Under the pieces are notes generated by a model. That model saw only the letters and a program-made list of their open reading frames with translations. It ran no database searches and was not told where the DNA came from. Source: JABMMZ01 sp964505065 (GTDB lineage Bacteria; Bacteroidota; Bacteroidia; NS11-12g; UBA955). Taken from it: 10,725 nucleotides of DNA. Location of the stretch: assembly GCA_964505065.1 (NCBI GenBank), contig CAZDGF010000076.1:1-10725 (forward strand), given 5' to 3'. Both the position numbers and the translations under genes were made by a program. Shown here in pieces: positions 6,823-10,725 of the stretch; positions within the stretch are counted from its first letter, which is position 1; each line of letters opens with the position of its first letter.

Positions 6823-6907
6823 CAAAAAAAAACACAAAAGCCCCGCTTTGCAGCAAGGCTTTTATGTTCAATTAAACAAACTTTTCATTTCTGAAAAATT
6901 TAATTCA
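6823..6907 (-). ncRNA. Candidate small RNA, unit 2 (nearest purA)
   Basis: A minus-strand TATTTTTG box (6911-6918), with TTG at 6942-6944 (23-nt spacer, the upper end of the usual range), precedes a 47-nt stretch and then a hairpin with a T-rich tail. The predicted RNA is about 80 nt. It starts about 70 bp after the purA stop, so read-through from purA would end at the same hairpin. A six-residue frame (MKSLFN) inside is not preserved in unit 1. Confidence 0.4.
6836..6863 (-). terminator. Hairpin with T-rich tail, unit 2 / purA terminator
   Basis: Left arm AAAAGCCCCGCT (6836-6847), loop TTGC, right arm AGCAAGGCTTTT (6852-6863). Two positions are C-A on the plus strand but G-U on the minus strand, and GTGTTTTTTTTT follows on the minus strand. 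It is the first strong terminator past the purA stop, about 115 nt downstream. Confidence 0.7.
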
Positions 6908-6979
6908 ATACAAAAATAAACTTTTTTTTTAAACTTAAATTCAAGACAAGAAAATTAAAAACAATTATCTTCAAAATCC

Positions 6980-8263
6980 TTACCCCATTATCGTTTGCTC
7001 CCTATCAGGTCCTACGCTAATAATTTGTATGGGCATGCCCAATTCTTTTTCAAGAAATAAAATATAATTTAGAAAATTGGTAGGTAGTTCTTCTTTTTTT
7101 CTGCATACGGTTAAATCCTCTGTCCAGCCTTTAAAGGTTTGGTATATGGGTTCTACAGTTTCATTGCATAAATCGTAAGGCACTTGGGTAGTGGTTTCGC
7201 CATTTACCTTATAGCCTGTGCATACTTTTACTTCGTCAAACTCACTCAATACATCGCTTTTCATCATTATTAAGTAATTAACACCGCTTAACATAATGGC
7301 ATATTTTAAAGCCACCAAATCTAACCAGCCGCATCTGCGAGGGCGACCAGTTGTAGCCCCAAACTCATTGCCTTTTTGGCGTAAATTTTCGCCCACTTCG
7401 TCTAATAATTCAGTAGGAAAAGGACCAGAGCCCACACGGGTGCAATATGCCTTAAAAATACCATACACTTGCCCTACATGGGCAGGGGCAAAACCCAAAC
7501 CATTACAAGCACCTCCGCTTATAGTATTGCTTGAGGTAACATAAGGATAGCTGCCAAAATCTATATCCAACATGCTGCCTTGCGCCCCTTCTGCCAATAT
7601 TTTTTTAGTAGGTAGCCATTCGTTTACAATATACTCTGTATTGGCAAAATTAAATTGTTTTAAATACTGGCAAGCCTCAAAAAATTCGGCTTCCAATGTT
7701 GGCATATCATACTCTGTAAACCCTAAAAACTCAATCAATTTTAAATGTTCGGTTTTTATTTTTTCGTATTTACTTTTAAAATCTGATGTTGTTATATCGC
7801 CTATACGCAAACCATTTCTGCCTATTTTATCTCTATAAGTTGGTCCTATGCCACGCAAAGTTGAGCCTATTTTTTCAGCCCCTTTGGCATGCTCGCTTGC
7901 TGCATCTAAAAGCCTATGCGTAGGCAAAATAATATGTGCTTTTTTACTAAAAATTAGGTTTTGTTTTACATTGGCTCCTGCTTCTTCCACACGCTCAATT
8001 TCTGCTTTAATTCTAACAGGGTCAACAACAACGCCATTGCCTATAATATTGGTGCATTCTGCATGAAATATGCCTGAAGGAATGGTGTTTAATACATGTG
8101 TTTTACCATTAAATTTTAAGGAATGCCCTGCATTTGGTCCTCCTTGAAAACGTGCTACTACATTGTATTGAGGGGTTAAAAAATCGGCAATTTTGCCTTT
8201 GCCCTCATCGCCCCATTGTAAACCTAATACGATATCTATTTTATTGCTCATGTTATTGTTCAT
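6980..8263 (-). CDS. purA: Adenylosuccinate synthetase
   Basis: PurA joins IMP and aspartate using GTP to make adenylosuccinate, the first committed step from IMP to AMP, in the cytoplasm. The 427-residue product has the family's key motifs: WGDEGKGK (17-24, with the catalytic Asp 19), GGPNAGH (41-47, catalytic His 47), GIGPTYRDKIGRNGLRIGD (138-156), LAEGAQGSMLDIDFGSYPYV (223-242), VGSGPFPTEL, GATTGRPRRCGWLD (302-315) and a KSDVL motif (335-339) where KxD contacts the guanine. The length is normal. Two starts compete: ATG 8263 overlaps the end of fur by 11 nt, and ATG 8251 lies one base after the fur stop (TAA-C-ATG). The second gives MSNKIDIVLGLQWG, closer to typical N termini. Either way purA is very probably co-transcribed with fur and translationally coupled to it. 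Confidence 0.96.
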   Translation of the reverse strand: MNNNMSNKIDIVLGLQWGDEGKGKIADFLTPQYNVVARFQGGPNAGHSLKFNGKTHVLNTIPSGIFHAECTNIIGNGVVVDPVRIKAEIERVEEAGANVKQNLIFSKKAHIILPTHRLLDAASEHAKGAEKIGSTLRGIGPTYRDKIGRNGLRIGDITTSDFKSKYEKIKTEHLKLIEFLGFTEYDMPTLEAEFFEACQYLKQFNFANTEYIVNEWLPTKKILAEGAQGSMLDIDFGSYPYVTSSNTISGGACNGLGFAPAHVGQVYGIFKAYCTRVGSGPFPTELLDEVGENLRQKGNEFGATTGRPRRCGWLDLVALKYAIMLSGVNYLIMMKSDVLSEFDEVKVCTGYKVNGETTTQVPYDLCNETVEPIYQTFKGWTEDLTVCRKKEELPTNFLNYILFLEKELGMPIQIISVGPDREQTIMG

Positions 8264-8786
8264 TTTTTATTGGTTTTGCCAATATTTGTTCATCTTTATT
8301 TATTACCTCCAAATGGCAGCTTTTGCATACATTTTTTTCATTTACTACGGGGTTGGCATACAGGTGCAAAGAATGGTGCGAAACCGTAAATCCCAATAAA
8401 TCTCCCATTGTGGTATTGATTTGCTGAATGCGTGGGTCGCAAAATTCTAACACTTTATTGCATGCCAAACATATTAAATGGTCGTGCTGGCGGAAGCCAT
8501 AGCTTTGCTCGTACATAGCCATATTTTGCCCAAATTGGTGGCGTTTTACCAAATTGCAATCCAATAATAAATCTAAAGTATTGTAAACCGTAGCTCTGCT
8601 TACTTGGTAATTTCTTTTTTTCATTTGAATGTAAAGCGTTTCTACATCAAAATGAATTTTATGCGAGTATATTTCATCTAAAATAGCATAGCGTTCGGGC
8701 GTTTTACGCTGCTTCTTTTTTTCCAAGTAAGCAGTAAAAATTTTACGAACCTCTAATTTTAAAAGTTTTAGTTTTTCTTCACTCAT
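8253..8786 (-). CDS. fur: Fur-family metal-responsive transcriptional repressor
   Basis: Fur-family proteins bind DNA as metal-loaded dimers and repress metal-uptake or peroxide-stress genes. From ATG 8786 the product is 177 residues. A longer frame back to 8867 adds 27 residues, rich in Phe and Tyr, that do not fit the family, so I reject it. The N-terminal winged-helix domain holds HFDVETLY (45-52) and the recognition helix SRATVYNTL (63-71). The C-terminal domain holds the HDH triad (101-103), CLAC (106-109), EFCDPRI (114-120), HHSLHLY (137-143) and a CKSC zinc pair (154-157). All expected metal ligands appear present. Whether it is Fur, PerR or Zur cannot be settled from sequence. It is the first gene of a tight pair with purA. 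GAATTTTG on the minus strand (8833-8840) is one mismatch from the -7 consensus. Confidence 0.93.
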   Translation of the reverse strand: MSEEKLKLLKLEVRKIFTAYLEKKKQRKTPERYAILDEIYSHKIHFDVETLYIQMKKRNYQVSRATVYNTLDLLLDCNLVKRHQFGQNMAMYEQSYGFRQHDHLICLACNKVLEFCDPRIQQINTTMGDLLGFTVSHHSLHLYANPVVNEKNVCKSCHLEVINKDEQILAKPIKNEQ

Positions 8787-9178
8787 CGTATTGCTATTTT
8801 GTTTTTTAAATTTAGGTTTTAAAAATAAAAGGCAAAATTCGTAAAAATGAAAGGAATAAACTACCATAAAAATAAAAGAGTATGCACAAGTTATTATCTA
8901 AAAAATATTGCTATTTCAATTTAATATAATAACTATTACCTTAGCGTCATTCTGTCCCGCAGTTGCGGGATGCTCTGAAAAAAGATTATTCCACTTCGTT
9001 CCATGAAATTGTTCAGAATCTATATAAATTCAGATTCTGTATAATTTTGCGAAGCCAAAATTTACAGAATGACCGCACTTTTACTTGTACTCAACTCATG
9101 CTAAATTTAGAATAAAAAATACTTTACAAGCCCATTTTTCTTTTGTAATTTCGTGCCATTAAAATCAATATTCTATAA
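8787..9178. other. 392-bp divergent intergenic region between fur and fumC
   Basis: It holds a near-match -7 box for fur (8833-8840, minus), the palindromic GTCATTCTGT element (8946-9073), and TAATTTCG for fumC (9146-9153, plus; one mismatch from TAnnTTTG, 25 nt before the ATG). No Fur-box-like 19-bp inverted repeat was recognised and no additional gene is seen. Confidence 0.6.
8946..9073. repeat. 128-bp palindromic intergenic element with GTCATTCTGT termini
   Basis: GTCATTCTGT (8946-8955) and ACAGAATGAC (9064-9073) are perfect 10-bp inverted termini. Inside, TCCCGCA/TGCGGGA (8955-8961/8964-8970) and CAGAATCT/AGATTCTG (9014-9021/9032-9039) are perfect hairpins. The CACTTCGTTC stretch (8992-9001) and GTCATTCTG ends resemble palindromic intergenic repeats known in many Bacteroidota genomes, as recalled and not searched. 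It is probably non-coding and MITE- or REP-like, inserted between two divergent promoters. Confidence 0.75.
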
Positions 9179-10600
9179 ATGACTGCATCTACAACCGATT
9201 TTCGCATTGAAACCGATACTATGGGGCAAGTACAAGTGCCTGCAAATGTATATTGGGGCGCACAAACCCAACGCTCGCTTCAAAATTTTAAAATAGGCAC
9301 ACAACGTATGCCTATTGAAATTATAAGAGCTTTTGCCATACTTAAAAAAGCAGCAGCTATTACCAACAATAAATTGGGGGTAATATCGCTTACCAAATGC
9401 GACTTAATTTGCAATGTTTGCGATGAAATTTTAGAAGGAAAACTGGACGACCAATTTCCATTGGTAATATGGCAAACAGGCAGCGGCACCCAAAGTAATA
9501 TGAATGTGAACGAGGTAATAGCTAACCGTGCCCACGTTTTGCAGGGCGGTAGCTTGCTTGATGAAGAAAAAGTATTGCACCCAAATGATGATGTAAATAA
9601 ATCGCAAAGTAGCAACGATACTTTTCCTACGGCTATGAGTATTGCAGTGTATCAGCAAGTAATAGACTATACCATACCTGGGGTACAAGCATTAAAAACC
9701 ACCTTGAAACACAAAGCCAGAGAATACAGCAATGTAATAAAAATAGGCAGAACGCATTTTATGGATGCTACACCTTTAACACTTGGGCAAGAGTTTAGCG
9801 GCTATGTACAACAACTGCGCAATGGTGTAAAATGTTTAAACACGAGTTTAGAAGCTGCTAAAGAGTTAGCATTGGGCGGAACAGCGGTAGGTACAGGTAT
9901 TAATACCCCAAAAGGATATTCAGAATTGGTAGCAAAAACAATAGCCGAACTTTCTGGCTTACCTTTTATAACAGCTCCCAATAAATTTGAAGCATTGGCT
10001 GCCCACGATGCCATGGTAGAAGTACATAGCGCATTAAAAAGATTGGCTGTAAGCCTTATGAAAATAGCCAACGATATTAGAATGCTAAGCAGCGGACCAA
10101 GAAGCGGCATAGGTGAAATAATAATACCTGATAACGAGCCAGGTAGCAGCATTATGCCAGGTAAAGTAAACCCTACGCAATGCGAGGCTTTAACCATGGT
10201 ATGCGCCCAAGTAATGGGCAATGATGTGGCTGTTACAATAGGTGCAAGCAATGGGCATTTTGAATTGAATGTATTTAAGCCATTAATAGCTTCTAATGTT
10301 TTAAGTTCCGCAAGATTATTGGGCGAAGCAGCTTTAAGTTTTGATACCAATTGCGCACAAGGCATAGAGCCAAATTATGCTGAAATAAAAAATAAATTAG
10401 AAAACAGTTTAATGTTAGTTACTGCTTTAAATACCCATATTGGCTACGAAAATGCAGCTAAAATTGCTAAAAAAGCACACAAAGAAAACCTAACTTTGCG
10501 CCAAGCAGCATTGGCTTTAGAGCTATTAACCAACGAGCAATTTGATGAATGGGTAAAACCAGAAAGTATGATTGGGAATCCTAACGAGGGAATGCAATAA
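9179..10600 (+). CDS. fumC: Class II fumarate hydratase
   Basis: FumC reversibly hydrates fumarate to L-malate in the TCA cycle; class II enzymes are iron-independent cytoplasmic homotetramers. The 473-residue product carries TGSGTQSNMNVNEVIANRA (100-118), HPNDDVNKSQSSNDTFPTAM (134-153), RTHFMDATPLTLGQEFSGY (191-209, catalytic His 193) and the superfamily signature GSSIMPGKVNP (322-332), which includes the active-site serine on the flexible loop. NPTQCEALTM after the signature and the overall length favour fumarase over aspartase or argininosuccinate lyase. ATG 9179 gives a standard N terminus. TAATTTCG, 25 nt upstream, is a likely -7 box. The gene is divergent from fur-purA, with a palindromic element between them. 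No clear terminator follows before the dispersed repeat at 10642, except a weak GTTAAT/ATTAAC stem (10629-10646). Confidence 0.96.
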   Translation: MTASTTDFRIETDTMGQVQVPANVYWGAQTQRSLQNFKIGTQRMPIEIIRAFAILKKAAAITNNKLGVISLTKCDLICNVCDEILEGKLDDQFPLVIWQTGSGTQSNMNVNEVIANRAHVLQGGSLLDEEKVLHPNDDVNKSQSSNDTFPTAMSIAVYQQVIDYTIPGVQALKTTLKHKAREYSNVIKIGRTHFMDATPLTLGQEFSGYVQQLRNGVKCLNTSLEAAKELALGGTAVGTGINTPKGYSELVAKTIAELSGLPFITAPNKFEALAAHDAMVEVHSALKRLAVSLMKIANDIRMLSSGPRSGIGEIIIPDNEPGSSIMPGKVNPTQCEALTMVCAQVMGNDVAVTIGASNGHFELNVFKPLIASNVLSSARLLGEAALSFDTNCAQGIEPNYAEIKNKLENSLMLVTALNTHIGYENAAKIAKKAHKENLTLRQAALALELLTNEQFDEWVKPESMIGNPNEGMQ

Positions 10601-10641
10601 TTTTATAAAATGAATAGTTCGATAGAGTGTTAATGTAAAAA

Positions 10642-10725
10642 TTAACCCAAATTCAGCAATAAAATTGCTAAATCGAATAACAAATTGCAAATCATGTTTT
10701 TACAAAACATAATTGCAATTTTTAA
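10642..10725 (-). repeat. Truncated copy C of the dispersed inverted-repeat element
   Basis: This is the reverse complement of the right part of the full element (6463-6547). It begins with TTAACCCAAATT and keeps both internal hairpins almost unchanged. Few mismatches are seen; one converts a C-G pair of the second hairpin to U-G on the minus strand. The element runs off the end of the window. It lies 41 bp after fumC. Confidence 0.85.

Larger units (their letters stand above)
6321..6979. other. 659-bp gene-free stretch: terminators, a MITE-like element and three hairpin units
   Basis: No convincing protein gene is seen between the regulator and purA. The stretch holds the regulator's terminator, the full dispersed element (6393-6547), three related minus-strand units, each of a -7 box plus hairpin, and a fourth hairpin at 6795-6815. 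The only short frame noticed is MKSLFN on the minus strand in the unit nearest purA; it is not conserved in the sister unit, so it was not annotated. Confidence 0.7.

Noticed and set aside
6571..6863. Possible CRISPR array
   Set aside because: The repeated hairpins are diverged, unevenly spaced and only three or four in number, with no constant repeat-spacer pattern or cas genes.
6864..6890. Six-residue ORF (MKSLFN) on the minus strand in unit 2
   Set aside because: The sister unit lacks the ATG and the frame, so there is no sign of conservation as a peptide.
8787..8867. 27-residue N-terminal extension of Fur
   Set aside because: The extension is rich in Phe and Tyr and precedes a Met that begins a normal Fur N terminus; the candidate promoter box at 8833-8840 would also lie inside it.
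8880..8945. Possible Fur box upstream of fur
   Set aside because: The stretch is AT-rich with TTATTATCT-like words but no 19-bp inverted repeat could be made out.
9802..10365. Long minus-strand frame opposite fumC
   Set aside because: It is antisense to conserved fumarase motifs and has no recognisable protein signature.

Overview
The window looks like a chromosomal segment of a low-GC Bacteroidota bacterium. The evidence is the codon and amino-acid style (Asn/Lys/Ile-rich proteins), the lack of clear Shine-Dalgarno sequences, -7 boxes of the TAnnTTTG type upstream of several starts, and a Bacteroidota-style MCE protein. A member of the Chitinophagales or a related order is a guess and cannot be fixed from sequence alone.

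Layout. Positions 1-53 hold a truncated copy of a dispersed repeat. Valyl-tRNA synthetase (valS, + strand, 243-2924) and an MCE/MlaD-family lipid-transport protein (+, 3018-3989) follow. Ending 2 nt away, tail to tail, is a minus-strand gene (3992-4573) that looks like the C-terminal part of an outer-membrane beta-barrel-like protein with no proper 5' end. From 4723 to about 6320 is a small accessory-looking region. It has a minus-strand pair, a secreted Cys-rich protein and an adjacent 37-residue single-helix peptide, ending at a terminator. It also has an open-frame gene remnant and a divergent plus-strand XRE-type regulator with a coiled-coil tail. From 6321 to 6979 there is no protein gene. 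This stretch holds the regulator's terminator, a 155-bp element with terminal inverted repeats, and three tandem, related units on the minus strand, each a -7 box followed about 47-50 nt later by a strong hairpin. Next come minus-strand purA and fur, overlapping or nearly touching (fur first). The 392-bp gap upstream of fur, shared with divergent fumC (+, 9179-10600), contains a 128-bp palindromic element bounded by GTCATTCTGT / ACAGAATGAC. The window ends inside another, inverted copy of the dispersed repeat.

Functionally, most of the DNA is housekeeping: translation (valS), envelope lipid transport (MCE), purine synthesis (purA), metal-responsive regulation (fur) and the TCA cycle (fumC). 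The less ordinary content is the Cys-rich secreted protein with its companion peptide, the tandem hairpin units after purA (candidate small RNAs), three classes of short palindromic repeat (one apparently read in frame inside valS), and two broken genes. The Cys-rich/peptide pair resembles a bacteriocin-plus-immunity layout, but that is inference from architecture only.
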